Assembly: GCA_903835075.1 (NCBI GenBank)
Contig: CAILLM010000006.1
Span: 1 to 54,981 of the forward strand
From: Candidatus Staskawiczbacteria bacterium
Lineage (GTDB): Bacteria; Patescibacteria; Paceibacteria; Paceibacterales; Staskawiczbacteraceae
Length of the DNA stretch: 54,981 nt
Reading direction: 5' to 3'
Shown one piece after another: positions 6,898-15,275 of this stretch (position 1 is the stretch's first letter; every line of letters starts with the position of its first letter). Below the pieces are notes generated by a model. The model ran no database searches. It had not been told where the DNA came from and was given only the letters and a program-made list of their open reading frames with translations. Both the position numbers and the translations under genes were made by a program.

Positions 6898-8100
6898 TTA
6901 TGGCTTTCTTTCTACTAATGTCACATCTATATCTATTTCTTTGCTACCCCTTAAAATATGTAAGGTAACTTTATCTCCCACGTTATAGTTTCTAATTATT
7001 TGTGATAAAGAATTATTGGTTGTAATTTTTTCACCATTAATTTGTAAAATAATATCTTTTTCTTTTATGCCAGCTTTTTGTGCAGGGGAACCAATTGTTA
7101 TTGCTGGCTCTCCATTATTTCCTTTCAAAACAAGCGCACCAGAATCAACCGAAAGCTTATAATCTTTTTTAACTTGCTCGTCAATTAAAATATACCTTAC
7201 TCCTAAAAATGGATACACAATTTTACTTGTTGCAATAACCTGCTGGATATCTTTTTTGGCCATATCAATTGGAATTGCAAAACCAATAGTTTGAGCTCCT
7301 TGTGCCATTGCAGTACTTATACCCATAACTTCACCTTTTAAATTAAGCAAAGGGCCGCCAGAATTCCCAGAATTAATGGCTGCGTCTGTTTGGATAATAC
7401 CTTCTAGTGTTTCCGAAAAAGAGCCCATTTGATCAGAAGCAGAAATTGTTCTTTGCAAACCCGATACTACTCCCACAGAAACAGTATTAGAAAATTGACC
7501 CAAAGCATTTCCAATAGCTATGGCTGTTTGACCAATTTGAATCCCAGACGAATCACCCAAAGTTGCTGGCTTGAACGATGCTCCATCACTTTTTATTTTT
7601 ATCACTGCCAAATCTTGCACTGGGTCTAGTGCCAAAACCTTTGCTGAATATTTTTTACCGTCACTTGTTAGAACCGTATAATCAGCTTTATTGTCAGAAA
7701 CTACATGTTTGTTGGTTAGAATCAACCCATCAACTGAAACAATAAAACCAGAACCTTCTCCAATTTCTTGATAAACTGGCAAATTCTTAGAAATAACAAT
7801 ACTTACCACTGAGGGAGAAGTGTTTCTAGCAACATCAATTATTGATTGCTCATATGAAGAATTAGACACATAGACACTTGGAGACTGGTCTTTTGGTTTT
7901 TGCACTTCTGGAACTTCAAAATATTTTAAAAATTTTTGGGTTTGCGAAGGAAAATACCGCAAAGCGCCCATGCTTGCAAAAAATCCGATAGAACATCCAA
8001 CAACAATCAATACAACAATCACCCAAAAATTTTTTGTTTTTAGATTTGCTATGGTTTTATTTTTTATTTCTTTTAAATTAAACTTTGGTAAATTGTACAT
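6898..8100 (-). CDS. HtrA/DegP-family serine protease with PDZ domain
   Basis: This is a membrane-anchored, outward-facing quality-control protease. The 400 residues comprise one transmembrane segment (about residues 27-48), a trypsin-like protease domain with the complete triad, His in LTNKHVVSD (about 132), Asp in DLAVIKI (about 162) and Ser in GNSGGPLLN (about 247), and one C-terminal PDZ domain (GSPAQKAGIKEKDIILQINGE). This is the DegS/HtrA-like layout of one anchor and one PDZ. It lies between a glycosyltransferase gene upstream and the self-contained aroF unit downstream. The family identity is secure, but the particular paralogue name is not. Confidence 0.93.
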   Translation of the reverse strand: MYNLPKFNLKEIKNKTIANLKTKNFWVIVVLIVVGCSIGFFASMGALRYFPSQTQKFLKYFEVPEVQKPKDQSPSVYVSNSSYEQSIIDVARNTSPSVVSIVISKNLPVYQEIGEGSGFIVSVDGLILTNKHVVSDNKADYTVLTSDGKKYSAKVLALDPVQDLAVIKIKSDGASFKPATLGDSSGIQIGQTAIAIGNALGQFSNTVSVGVVSGLQRTISASDQMGSFSETLEGIIQTDAAINSGNSGGPLLNLKGEVMGISTAMAQGAQTIGFAIPIDMAKKDIQQVIATSKIVYPFLGVRYILIDEQVKKDYKLSVDSGALVLKGNNGEPAITIGSPAQKAGIKEKDIILQINGEKITTNNSLSQIIRNYNVGDKVTLHILRGSKEIDIDVTLVERKP

Positions 8101-8143
8101 ATTTATATACTTCTAAAAATTAAGATTAGTTTCACTTGTCGGC

Positions 8144-9286
8144 TTATTTCATTTCAGAAACAATAAAATCTACTAAATCTTCAGATGCTTTTGGTTTGGC
8201 TAATTTTTTGCAATTTTGCTTCATTTCTTCCAATTTTTTGCTATTTGAAAATAACTTAATTATTGCTTCAACCGGCCTTCTAGAACCAGGGGCTTTTATT
8301 CCTGCTCCTTGTTTTACAACATATTTAACATTGTCTTCTTCCTGCCCTGGAATAATATCATTAAACACCATTGGAAGGTTTTTTGACAAACACTCAGAAA
8401 CTGTCAGCCCGCCTGCTTTTGTTAATATTAAATCTGCAACTGACATATATTCGTCAATATTATCTATAAAATCAAACACCCTTATTGCTGGATAATTTTT
8501 TATTTTGGAATTCTGCAATTTTTCTTGTAAAATCTTATCACGCCCAGCTACAATTATAATTTGCAAATTTTTACTTTTTTTCTTTACGCCTTTAACAATT
8601 TTTAACAAATTACCGTAACTTATTCTCCCGCCTACTATTAATAAAATTGGCTTTGATTTGTCAAAATTTAAATTTTCTATAATTTTATTTTTGTCTGGTG
8701 TTTCGCTAAATTTTTTACTTATGGGAATGCCTGTTATTTTAATTACGTCTCCACTGGTGCCACGTTTAACTAAAGAATTTTTTATGTCTTGGTTGGCAAC
8801 AAAATAATAGTTGACGTCTTCATTGCTCCACAAAGAATGAAACCCAAAATCTGTACAAACATTGGCCGATGGTATGTTTATAATATTTTCTTTTTTAGTC
8901 AGTGATACCAACTGCATAGACAAGGGATTGGTGGAAATAATAAAGTTGGGGTTAAACTCTTCTATAAATTTTACTAGTCTAGATTTTCTGAGTATAACAC
9001 CTGAAATATTGCTCAAATGTTTATATCTGCCTCTGTAATTATAAAAATTATAGATTAATTTATAAAGAATAGGCGTGTTTATTATTGTTTGATTATAAAA
9101 CCAAGGCAAGCCATGCTTGAATATATCAAAGACAAAATCTAAAACATTAATGTTTTTAATTTCTATATCGGGATACATCAAAGCAAAATCTTCGGCGATA
9201 GCATTAGCTGCCGCGCCATGACCAGCTCCAAGAGGTGCATATAAAATTAAGACTTTCTTGTGCCCCAAAGGGTATTTCTTTTCCAT
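8144..9286 (-). CDS. GT28/MGDG-synthase-like glycosyltransferase
   Basis: This 380-residue glycosyltransferase belongs to the MurG/UgtP/MGDG-synthase type (GT-B fold). The N-terminal domain has VLILYAPLGAGHGAAANAIAE, the glycine-rich acceptor-side loop typical of processive diacylglycerol glucosyltransferases. The C-terminal nucleotide-sugar half has LLIVGGRISYGN and the signature DLILTKAGGLTVSECLSKNLPMV ending GQEEDN. Such enzymes add sugars from UDP- or GDP-donors to membrane lipids. The neighbours, a DoxX-like membrane protein, an anchored glycoside hydrolase and a second MGDG-like glycosyltransferase, suggest surface glycolipid or polysaccharide work. The acceptor cannot be told from sequence. 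Confidence 0.85.
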   Translation of the reverse strand: MEKKYPLGHKKVLILYAPLGAGHGAAANAIAEDFALMYPDIEIKNINVLDFVFDIFKHGLPWFYNQTIINTPILYKLIYNFYNYRGRYKHLSNISGVILRKSRLVKFIEEFNPNFIISTNPLSMQLVSLTKKENIINIPSANVCTDFGFHSLWSNEDVNYYFVANQDIKNSLVKRGTSGDVIKITGIPISKKFSETPDKNKIIENLNFDKSKPILLIVGGRISYGNLLKIVKGVKKKSKNLQIIIVAGRDKILQEKLQNSKIKNYPAIRVFDFIDNIDEYMSVADLILTKAGGLTVSECLSKNLPMVFNDIIPGQEEDNVKYVVKQGAGIKAPGSRRPVEAIIKLFSNSKKLEEMKQNCKKLAKPKASEDLVDFIVSEMK

Positions 9287-9326
9287 GCTAGTTAATTATG
9301 ATAGAATTATATAATAAAATCATACT

Positions 9327-9719
9327 ATGAAAAACAATTTACTAAGATTATTTTTAGGTATAACATTTCTATCGGCGGGAATATATAGGATTTTTAATTG
9401 GAATCAGGCTGTTATAGAGTTTTCTAGGCTAAATCTTGATGGTGCCTATTATCTTATATTATTAATTATCTTATTGGAAGTTGTAGGAGGCTTATTACTG
9501 ATATTTAATATAAAAACAAAAGAAGTTCTTTTAACTTTTTCTGTATTTATAACAATTGCCCTAATAACTGCATTTATGGCAGATGGACAAAACATTATTT
9601 CTAATTTTAAAGAATTATTTATTTTTACTCCAAGCCCTACAGACACATTTTTACACTTTACTTATCTGGTAATTATAATCTCACTTCTTGGATCAATAAG
9701 AAAAAATAAACAAATTTAA
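9327..9719 (+). CDS. DoxX-family small membrane protein
   Basis: This 130-residue protein has four hydrophobic segments (about residues 4-20, 39-62, 67-86 and 104-123) and the DoxX-like start RLFLGITFLSAGIYRIFNW. DoxX proteins are four-helix membrane proteins linked in some bacteria to quinol or redox functions, but for most members the role is unknown. It is the only plus-strand gene in the first 12 kb and is divergent from the upstream glycosyltransferase. A TATAAT at 9310-9315 puts the likely transcription start about 5 nt before the ATG, so its mRNA may be nearly leaderless. Confidence 0.75.
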   Translation: MKNNLLRLFLGITFLSAGIYRIFNWNQAVIEFSRLNLDGAYYLILLIILLEVVGGLLLIFNIKTKEVLLTFSVFITIALITAFMADGQNIISNFKELFIFTPSPTDTFLHFTYLVIIISLLGSIRKNKQI

Positions 9720-9720
9720 T

Positions 9721-9788
9721 TGAACAAATTTTTTGCTTCATTCCAAATATCAGGTTGGTTGTGTACAACCTTCATCCAATACCACCAT
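9721..9788 (-). pseudogene. 3'-end remnant of a second glycoside hydrolase gene
   Basis: This 68-nt stretch is about 87% identical (59/68 by eye) to 9895-9962, the 3' end of the adjacent glycoside hydrolase gene. Read on the minus strand it encodes WWYWMKVVHNQPDIWNEAK then NLFN and a stop, against WWYWMKTVHNQPQIWNEAK in the intact gene. The conservative protein changes suggest a once-functional tandem paralogue, now deleted except for its last 22 codons, rather than a recent duplication. Confidence 0.75.
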
Positions 9789-9808
9789 GTCGCTCGTTCC
9801 TCGCTCCT

Positions 9809-9861
9809 TCAAAACCCTCGGTTTTGAATAATTTCCTACACGGGAGGAATTCTTCCTCCCG
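9809..9861. repeat. Paired hairpins in the intergenic segment
   Basis: TCAAAACC-ctc-GGTTTTGA (9809-9827) and CGGGAGGA-attct-TCCTCCCG (9841-9861) are two 8-bp-stem hairpins. Outside them lie ACCACCAT (9781-9788) and ATGGTGGT (9874-9881), an inverted pair. The block separates the paralogue remnant from the intact hydrolase gene and looks like an inserted or decayed element. It has no T-run placed as in a clear terminator. Confidence 0.55.
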
Positions 9862-9883
9862 ACCCCTCCTTGAATGGTGGTTT

Positions 9884-10909
9884 TTATTTTGTGATGAACA
9901 AATTTTTTGCTTCATTCCAAATTTGGGGTTGATTATGAACAGTTTTCATCCAATACCACCATTCTACTCCCCAAAAGTAAAACTTGTCTAACCCAGACGC
10001 CTTAGCAAACTCAACATTTTGCTTAAATATTACTGGGTTCATTGTCTCTGCTTGCTCTTTCAAGGGAACATCATAAAATTGTCCCGAAACCCAAGGCTCG
10101 GCCTGCAGTTCTATACAAAATACTTCTTTACCAAATATTTTGTTAATAATCAAAGCTTTTCTGGAATAATATACTGGAGAGAAAAAAGAATGGAAATAAA
10201 AACCAAAACTATCAGTTATTCTTGTCCATGCTTCTCTGTACATGGTGTTGCCAACTACATCTCCAATTTTAGCTGCCCCAAACCAAGAAGAATATTCACC
10301 AGTATCAGAAACAATAACTTTTCTTGATGGATCTAAAAATTTCACTGTAGCCACCTCTTCTCTTAAAAAATCATTATTTTTATAATACCAATCAGGGCAC
10401 TCGCCAAAATAAAAAAATGGCTCATTTTCAACCTGCCAATAAATTATGGAGGGATTATTTTTGTATCTTTGGACAACTTCTTTTATATAATTTAAAGTTG
10501 CTTGTTTTTCCTGCGTCTCTTGTAATTTACTTGCCCATTTTGGAACATGGCATTCTGGCCACCTTCCGCTTTTCATTCCCACAACATATATAATTTTTAC
10601 ATTTTTCTCTTGTGCTTGAGATAATTGCCAATCAACATCATCAAAATAATATTTATCTTTTTCGCCCTCAATCCAATCCCATTGTGTATGTAATTTTATA
10701 TTTTTTACGCCCAGGTCATTTATTATGGCTGAATAAGCCTCTTTCCAGCTTAAGCCCAAAGACTGAGCCTGCATTTGAGAAAAATCCACACCCCAAGTAA
10801 TGTTTTTTTGGACTGGAGCTTTACCCACAAAAAAATAACAGAAAATAGACGCCAATAAAGCAAATATCGCCAACAATAAAATGCCAAGTCTTTTTAGTTT
10901 TTTTTTCAT
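9884..10909 (-). CDS. Membrane-anchored clan GH-A glycoside hydrolase
   Basis: This 341-residue protein has an N-terminal signal anchor (about residues 7-28) and a TIM-barrel glycosidase domain of the GH-A clan (GH5/GH39/GH42-like). The proposed acid/base Glu lies in WQVENEP (about residue 163) and the proposed nucleophile in CIELQAEPW (about residue 267), both at the ends of barrel strands as the clan requires. It probably cuts a beta-linked glycan outside the cell. Its start codon directly abuts the stop of the upstream glycosyltransferase gene (10910), so the two are co-transcribed. The remnant of a second copy lies downstream at 9721-9788. The substrate is unknown. Confidence 0.8.
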   Translation of the reverse strand: MKKKLKRLGILLLAIFALLASIFCYFFVGKAPVQKNITWGVDFSQMQAQSLGLSWKEAYSAIINDLGVKNIKLHTQWDWIEGEKDKYYFDDVDWQLSQAQEKNVKIIYVVGMKSGRWPECHVPKWASKLQETQEKQATLNYIKEVVQRYKNNPSIIYWQVENEPFFYFGECPDWYYKNNDFLREEVATVKFLDPSRKVIVSDTGEYSSWFGAAKIGDVVGNTMYREAWTRITDSFGFYFHSFFSPVYYSRKALIINKIFGKEVFCIELQAEPWVSGQFYDVPLKEQAETMNPVIFKQNVEFAKASGLDKFYFWGVEWWYWMKTVHNQPQIWNEAKNLFITK

Positions 10910-12232
10910 TTAATTTTTGCGTTCGGCAATTATTTTTTCTATATTATAGGTCCCCTTTTTCTCTATTTCCATAAAACCTTGTATGGCTAATTCAGCCAAA
11001 TCCCCAGAGTTTAGTGAATCATAAAACCATTGCTCTGCATACTTAGGGTTTTCTTGAGCCATACCACAACCAACATGCAACAACCATTTTTTATTAAAAT
11101 CTTCTTGAGAGCCTATTGGCGGAGCCACAATTATGGGCAACCCCAAGCCTGCATAAAAAGAAAGTTCGGAAGGTTTTGTCCATAAAACATCTGTTTCTCT
11201 TAATGCTTCATTGAATGTTTTAAAATATTCATCTGTTGTGATGCCAGATAAAATATGCACCCAACCATCTAATTTTAATTCTTTAATGTTATCTGCATAA
11301 TATTTTCTTAATTCTTCCCTTACACCAACTGCAATAATAAATCTTAGCTTCTTATTCTTTATTTTTTCTTTCAAGCTATTTATTGCTGCCAATGGTATTT
11401 CTTTTTGAGCGCCTGCGCCCCCTATGGAAAACATTATTGTTAGGGGATGATTTGATTTTTCTGGCAACTTACCCAAAGTTGCCTTCACCAAGGGGTTATA
11501 TATATTTCTATATTTTTTATAAGGATCTAAATTTATAAGCCTATGCCTTAAGTCATCTTTTAAAATTTCCAAATCTTCTCCCAAGTTTTCTTTTGGTAGG
11601 GGAAAACCTGTTAAAATTATATTTTTAGGGTCAACACCATAAAGTTTTAACCTGTCACGAGTCCAAGTGTTAGGAGTAAAATATTTAATTTTGCTTTTAT
11701 GCGGTTCTAATGAAACCCATGCCCTTGAGATGTCAGCATCACATATAACGCAATAAACATCATTTGGATACCCAATTGTTTCTGCCATAAAAGACGGAGT
11801 AAAAAAAGTAGATACTATTGGCAAAGGATTTTTTTTAAACCTTTCTATTAAATCCCTACCCCACCCTTTTTTTATAAAACTAAAAATATTTTTTAAAACA
11901 AAATCTGGTTGAGATAAATCTCTTTTAGGATAATATGCTAAAATCTTTTGAAATTTATCTAATATGGAAAACGCTAGGTTACCCAATAATGGGATATTTT
12001 TAAAACGTGAAATAAATTCATACAAAGAACGAGTTTGTTGCCAAAACTTTCTATCTTTTTCTGGAATACCGCTATAATTGTTGGCATTTATTACTCTGCC
12101 ACCAAAAGCCATGCCCCTTAAAGGATATGCTGTTCTTTGATGACCATAGCCCATGTCAGCAGCTATTACCCACGCCCTTCGACTTTGCTCAGGACCTTCG
12201 GCCTTTTTTTGTTTATCCAAATTCATATTCAT
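10910..12232 (-). CDS. Glycosyltransferase, MGDG-synthase/GT-B-like
   Basis: This 440-residue protein resembles UDP-sugar transferases of the GT-B fold but is divergent. The N-terminal glycine-rich loop is VIAADMGYGHQRTAYPL. The C-terminal half contains IMFSIGGAGAQKEIPLAA and the donor-site region DVLWTKPSELSFYAGLGLPIIVAPPIGSQEDFN, the counterpart of the KPGGLT...P.GQE motif. KPSELSFYAGLG replaces the usual KAGGLT...E, so substrate choice may differ. The N-terminal residues AEGPEQSRRA are encoded by a palindromic element (12174-12203), so the true start might be after it. It abuts the downstream glycosidase gene with no gap, forming a two-gene unit. Confidence 0.72.
   Translation of the reverse strand: MNMNLDKQKKAEGPEQSRRAWVIAADMGYGHQRTAYPLRGMAFGGRVINANNYSGIPEKDRKFWQQTRSLYEFISRFKNIPLLGNLAFSILDKFQKILAYYPKRDLSQPDFVLKNIFSFIKKGWGRDLIERFKKNPLPIVSTFFTPSFMAETIGYPNDVYCVICDADISRAWVSLEPHKSKIKYFTPNTWTRDRLKLYGVDPKNIILTGFPLPKENLGEDLEILKDDLRHRLINLDPYKKYRNIYNPLVKATLGKLPEKSNHPLTIMFSIGGAGAQKEIPLAAINSLKEKIKNKKLRFIIAVGVREELRKYYADNIKELKLDGWVHILSGITTDEYFKTFNEALRETDVLWTKPSELSFYAGLGLPIIVAPPIGSQEDFNKKWLLHVGCGMAQENPKYAEQWFYDSLNSGDLAELAIQGFMEIEKKGTYNIEKIIAERKN
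12174..12203. repeat. Family A element in the N-terminus of the glycosyltransferase gene
   Basis: GCCCTTCGACTTTGCTCAGG followed by ACCTTCGGCC matches the family A core and is read in frame as AEGPEQSRRA just ahead of the conserved glycine loop. Confidence 0.6.
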
Positions 12233-12278
12233 TTATTATACATTAAAATTAATAAAAAATTAACAGCACTAAATTACC

Positions 12279-12307
12279 TTGCAACCATTAAAAATCCGTG
12301 GTATTAT
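12279..12307 (+). promoter_or_regulatory. Promoter of carbonic-anhydrase-like gene
   Basis: TTGCAA, exactly 17 nt and TATTAT. The predicted start is near 12314, which rules out any ATG upstream of about 12312 as the translation start. Confidence 0.7.
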
Positions 12308-12368
12308 ATTTATGACGTGCACTAAGGAACGCACGCCAACGTCCATTGAAAAACCATCACCCCCTATT

Positions 12369-12809
12369 ATGAAAAACCGACTAACTGCGACAGATATTGT
12401 AGGTGCATACGTATTTTGTTCCGATCCACGCGACCCGCTTCAGCAGGAAGCCATAGATAAATTGATGCCCAAAAACATAGGTGCTTGGGCACCAATAGCT
12501 CTGTTCGGAGGACCAATTGCTTTAGCCCGTCAAGGACCATCGTTAGATCCATGTTGTGAAATAATTTGCCACCAAATCCATTTCGCAGCAAAGAATTTCC
12601 CGAACTTCAAAACAGTTATCTTGATAGGCCATGATTGTGGCTACTATGCTGAGATAACTGAAAAAGAAGTTCTCCTGCCAGAAAAAAGAAATGACATCGC
12701 TGAAGCTAGACGATCCTTGGAGTGCAAGTTAACCGAGCTTGGCATTACAATTGAAATCAGGGCTTTCTTTTACGAGCCCGACGGATCTGGATTCACCGAG
12801 ATCAAATAG
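12369..12809 (+). CDS. Beta-carbonic-anhydrase-like protein
   Basis: This protein of about 146 residues has the layout of small beta-carbonic-anhydrase-like proteins. YVFCSDPRD near the start matches CxDxR (zinc Cys plus the Asp-Arg dyad), a glycine segment ALFGGPIALA follows, and ILIGHDCGYY replaces the usual GHxDCG. The second site has His and Cys one residue closer than normal, so zinc binding or activity may differ. The ATG at 12369 is preferred because the promoter ends at 12307 and homologues start near here; an alternative is the ATG at 12312. It is GC-richer than its neighbours, with its own promoter and terminator, and convergent with comEC. Confidence 0.6.
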   Translation: MKNRLTATDIVGAYVFCSDPRDPLQQEAIDKLMPKNIGAWAPIALFGGPIALARQGPSLDPCCEIICHQIHFAAKNFPNFKTVILIGHDCGYYAEITEKEVLLPEKRNDIAEARRSLECKLTELGITIEIRAFFYEPDGSGFTEIK

Positions 12810-12837
12810 CCAAAGGGTCGTAAGACCATTCTCATAA

Positions 12838-12863
12838 CCGCAACAACAGTTGCGGATTTTTTT
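12838..12863 (+). terminator. Terminator of carbonic-anhydrase-like gene
   Basis: CCGCAAC-aaca-GTTGCGG is a 7-bp perfect stem followed by A and eight T on the plus strand. Confidence 0.9.
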
Positions 12864-12879
12864 TACTTGTATTCGTAGG

Positions 12880-14379
12880 CTATATAAAATTTTTTTTGTA
12901 TTTTTTGTTTAAGAAAAACGTGACTACAATTATGCCAATATATAAAACAACTAGCCAAATTATTGGGACGTTTGTTATGGATTTTGCCATCCATGGTTGT
13001 GAAAATAAATCTATAACCTTAACAAAATAGCTTAATAACACCCAACAAGGAATTGCCACAACAAATCCAAGCAAGCCCGAAAACACCCCCGTCACAGATG
13101 CCACAAACCCAAAAACCATAAGCCAATAAACAATTGGTAAAATTAGCATGTTGGTTATTGGCGAAACAAATGAAACATTACCAAAATTATAAATCATAAT
13201 TGGCAAAGTAAAAATTTGGGCAGCAAGGGTTGTTGAAACAATACCAATGAAATTATTTGCCTTATTATTATCCGAAATTTTTATTAAAAATTTAAAGAAT
13301 CTTTTAATTATGGGTTCTAAATAAACAAGACCTAAAACAGCCAGAAAAGAAAGCTGGAACCCAACATCAAACAACAATAACAGTGGATTTATAAAAATCA
13401 TTATTGCACAAGCCAAGGTCAATAATCGAGAGCTCATAACTTGCCTGCCTAAATGTTGTGATAAAAGAAAAATTATTCCCATAATACCCGCCCTAACTCC
13501 CGAAGGTGGCAAACCAGTTAAAATAACATATGCACAAATAAAAAACACCGCAACATAAAATGCCTGACCACGCCAAAGTCCAATGCCCACTAACAAGGTC
13601 ATAATTATTTCACTTAAAATTACAACGTGAGTGCCCGAAACCGCTATAACGTGACGCAAACCAGTAATGTTTAATTTGCTTTTTAGGTCGGGCGTCATTG
13701 CACCATTGTCTCCCAAAATTGTTCCTTCCATAATTAAACTTTGGGGTGGAGAAAAATTTCTAACAATGCTCTCGCGTAATTTTTGTTTAAAAAACAATAT
13801 CTTTTCATACAAATAAGAAAAAATATTATATTCATGCTTTTGTGATACTATCTCAACCCTTGGGAAAGCCATAACAGAATAAATGCCATCTTTCATTAAA
13901 TAATTCTGGTAATTAAATGTATCAGTATTTGTTGGGACTTCAAGCTTGCCTGTTAGTTTTATTTTGTCTAAATACTGATATTCAGGATAACGTTTTGTTG
14001 TTACTAAAATTTCACTCTCATTTACTTTTACTTTTATCCTCTGGATAGTATCTCTTAAATCTGGTTCCGCGCTGACGATACCTGTTAAAACTACTTGCCC
14101 TTTGCCATTTAATTTGCTTAATTTGTCATTGGCAATATTAAAATCTGAAATTTGTACGCGTAAAATTCCTAAAACCAAAAATAATAAACAAAATCCTACA
14201 ACAAAACTTAATTTTTTAAAGAAAAATGACAAGAAGACAGAAGCAATTCCCAAAACAAAAATCCCCAATACAAAACGCTGGATGATTTCCCCCGCTAAGC
14301 GGGGTCCGCCTAGTGCGGACAGAAATATTCCTGCTATAAATGACAAACAAAGAAAAAATAATGCCTTAGATGGGCTCAT
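12880..14379 (-). CDS. comEC: ComEC/Rec2-type DNA uptake channel
   Basis: ComEC forms the inner-membrane channel for single-stranded DNA uptake in natural transformation. This 499-residue protein has N-terminal membrane helices, the DUF4131-like OB region (residues about 60-170) and the competence core with GLRHVIAVSGTHVVILSEI, then many transmembrane helices. It stops after the membrane core and has no C-terminal metallo-beta-lactamase domain, which longer ComEC proteins carry. A palindromic element (14289-14320) near the N-terminus encodes ALGGPRLAG between the first two helices. It lies 3 nt after nrdG, suggesting co-transcription. CPR bacteria are thought to depend on imported nucleic acid, which fits with the anchored nuclease at 1119. 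Confidence 0.9.
   Translation of the reverse strand: MSPSKALFFLCLSFIAGIFLSALGGPRLAGEIIQRFVLGIFVLGIASVFLSFFFKKLSFVVGFCLLFLVLGILRVQISDFNIANDKLSKLNGKGQVVLTGIVSAEPDLRDTIQRIKVKVNESEILVTTKRYPEYQYLDKIKLTGKLEVPTNTDTFNYQNYLMKDGIYSVMAFPRVEIVSQKHEYNIFSYLYEKILFFKQKLRESIVRNFSPPQSLIMEGTILGDNGAMTPDLKSKLNITGLRHVIAVSGTHVVILSEIIMTLLVGIGLWRGQAFYVAVFFICAYVILTGLPPSGVRAGIMGIIFLLSQHLGRQVMSSRLLTLACAIMIFINPLLLLFDVGFQLSFLAVLGLVYLEPIIKRFFKFLIKISDNNKANNFIGIVSTTLAAQIFTLPIMIYNFGNVSFVSPITNMLILPIVYWLMVFGFVASVTGVFSGLLGFVVAIPCWVLLSYFVKVIDLFSQPWMAKSITNVPIIWLVVLYIGIIVVTFFLNKKYKKNFI
14289..14320. repeat. Family C palindromic element inside comEC
   Basis: CCCCGCTAAGCGGGG is followed by TCCGCCTAGTGCGGA, two abutting hairpins. The arrangement resembles the 20911-20950 and 31910-31941 elements. 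It is read in frame as LGGPRLAG. Confidence 0.6.
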
Positions 14380-14382
14380 TTA

Positions 14383-15114
14383 TCATTGCCTAAGTTGGCA
14401 ATCTTTAAAATATGATGATATTTTTTTTACTATTTGCTCTACGGTTTCTCGCTCAAATGGTCTAACTTTCTCAAACTCTGGGTCAATAGTTTTTTCTGCT
14501 CTAAAATTTTGCAAATAATACTTTACATCTGGCCCACCTATCCATTTAGCAATATCAATAAACTCTTCTGGTGTGTGCACAGTATTTACAACTGTTGTGC
14601 GAAACTCCCAATCAAAACTGCCTGCCCGCCCTGAGCTTGCCGAATGGGTTTTTAAAAATTCTACACTTTCTTTTATGTGGTCTATGGTAATTCCCTCTAT
14701 CATTAAATTTTTATATGCAGGGTTGTTTTGTGCAGTTTTTATGTCCATTGCCACATAATCAACCATTCTTGCTTCCACTAACTCTTTTAACATTTTTGGA
14801 TTAGAACCATTTGTGTCTAACTTTACTAAAAATCCTAAATGTTTTATTTTCTCTATAAAGCGTGGCAAATCTTTATTTATTGTTGGTTCTCCCCCACAAA
14901 TTACAACACCATCAAGCTGGCCCTGTCTTTGTTTTAAAAAATTAAAAAATTCCTCTTCTTGCATTCTTGGTTGTTTGGCAATTTTTAACGGTAAAACTAA
15001 CTCTGCCGAATAACACCACGGACATCTAAAGTTACATCCAGCCAAAAAAACCACACAGGCAATTTTGCTTGGAAAATCTATTAATGTTGATTTTTGTAAT
15101 CCTGCTATTATCAC
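14383..15114 (-). CDS. nrdG: Anaerobic NTP-reductase activating protein (radical SAM)
   Basis: NrdG uses S-adenosylmethionine and a [4Fe-4S] cluster to create the glycyl radical on NrdD. The cluster motif CNFRCPWC (Cys 27, 31, 34) and the SAM-binding GGEPT are present. At 243 residues it resembles the longer NrdG/pyruvate-formate-lyase-activase-like type. Translation appears to start at GTG (15114). A family A element (14624-14648) inserts SASSGRAG between a helix and a strand near residue 160. Its partner nrdD lies at 18587-20797, separated by the Cys-rich gene cluster, which is unusual because the pair is often adjacent. Confidence 0.92.
   Translation of the reverse strand: MIIAGLQKSTLIDFPSKIACVVFLAGCNFRCPWCYSAELVLPLKIAKQPRMQEEEFFNFLKQRQGQLDGVVICGGEPTINKDLPRFIEKIKHLGFLVKLDTNGSNPKMLKELVEARMVDYVAMDIKTAQNNPAYKNLMIEGITIDHIKESVEFLKTHSASSGRAGSFDWEFRTTVVNTVHTPEEFIDIAKWIGGPDVKYYLQNFRAEKTIDPEFEKVRPFERETVEQIVKKISSYFKDCQLRQ
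14624..14648. repeat. Family A element inside nrdG
   Basis: GCCCGCCCTGAGCTTGCCGA followed by ATGGG is a reverse-oriented copy related to 40698-40724. It is read in frame as SASSGRAG. Confidence 0.6.
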
Positions 15115-15275
15115 GGTCGTGTGAGCGGGGCGAACACGATTGCTTCGGAAATTAGGCCGTGGGCATATCTATACATTTAGGCCGAATTTACGCTGAACAC
15201 CTTACTCTATTTAATTAAGCTACTTCTTGTTGGTAACAACTTTCGTCCTTCGGCAGGCTCAGGATTCGGCCCCAT
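15115..15275. other. Gene-free segment upstream of nrdG with a GC-rich hairpin and a family A element
   Basis: A hairpin CGTGT/ACACG (15118-15138) enclosing a GC-rich loop ends 3 nt from the GTG start codon of nrdG and could hide the initiation site. A family A element (GTCCTTCGGCAGGCTCAGGA, 15245-15264) lies close to the stop codon of the Cys-rich gene. The middle part has TTAGGCC and GGCCTAA blocks but no ORF I can support. Confidence 0.45.
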
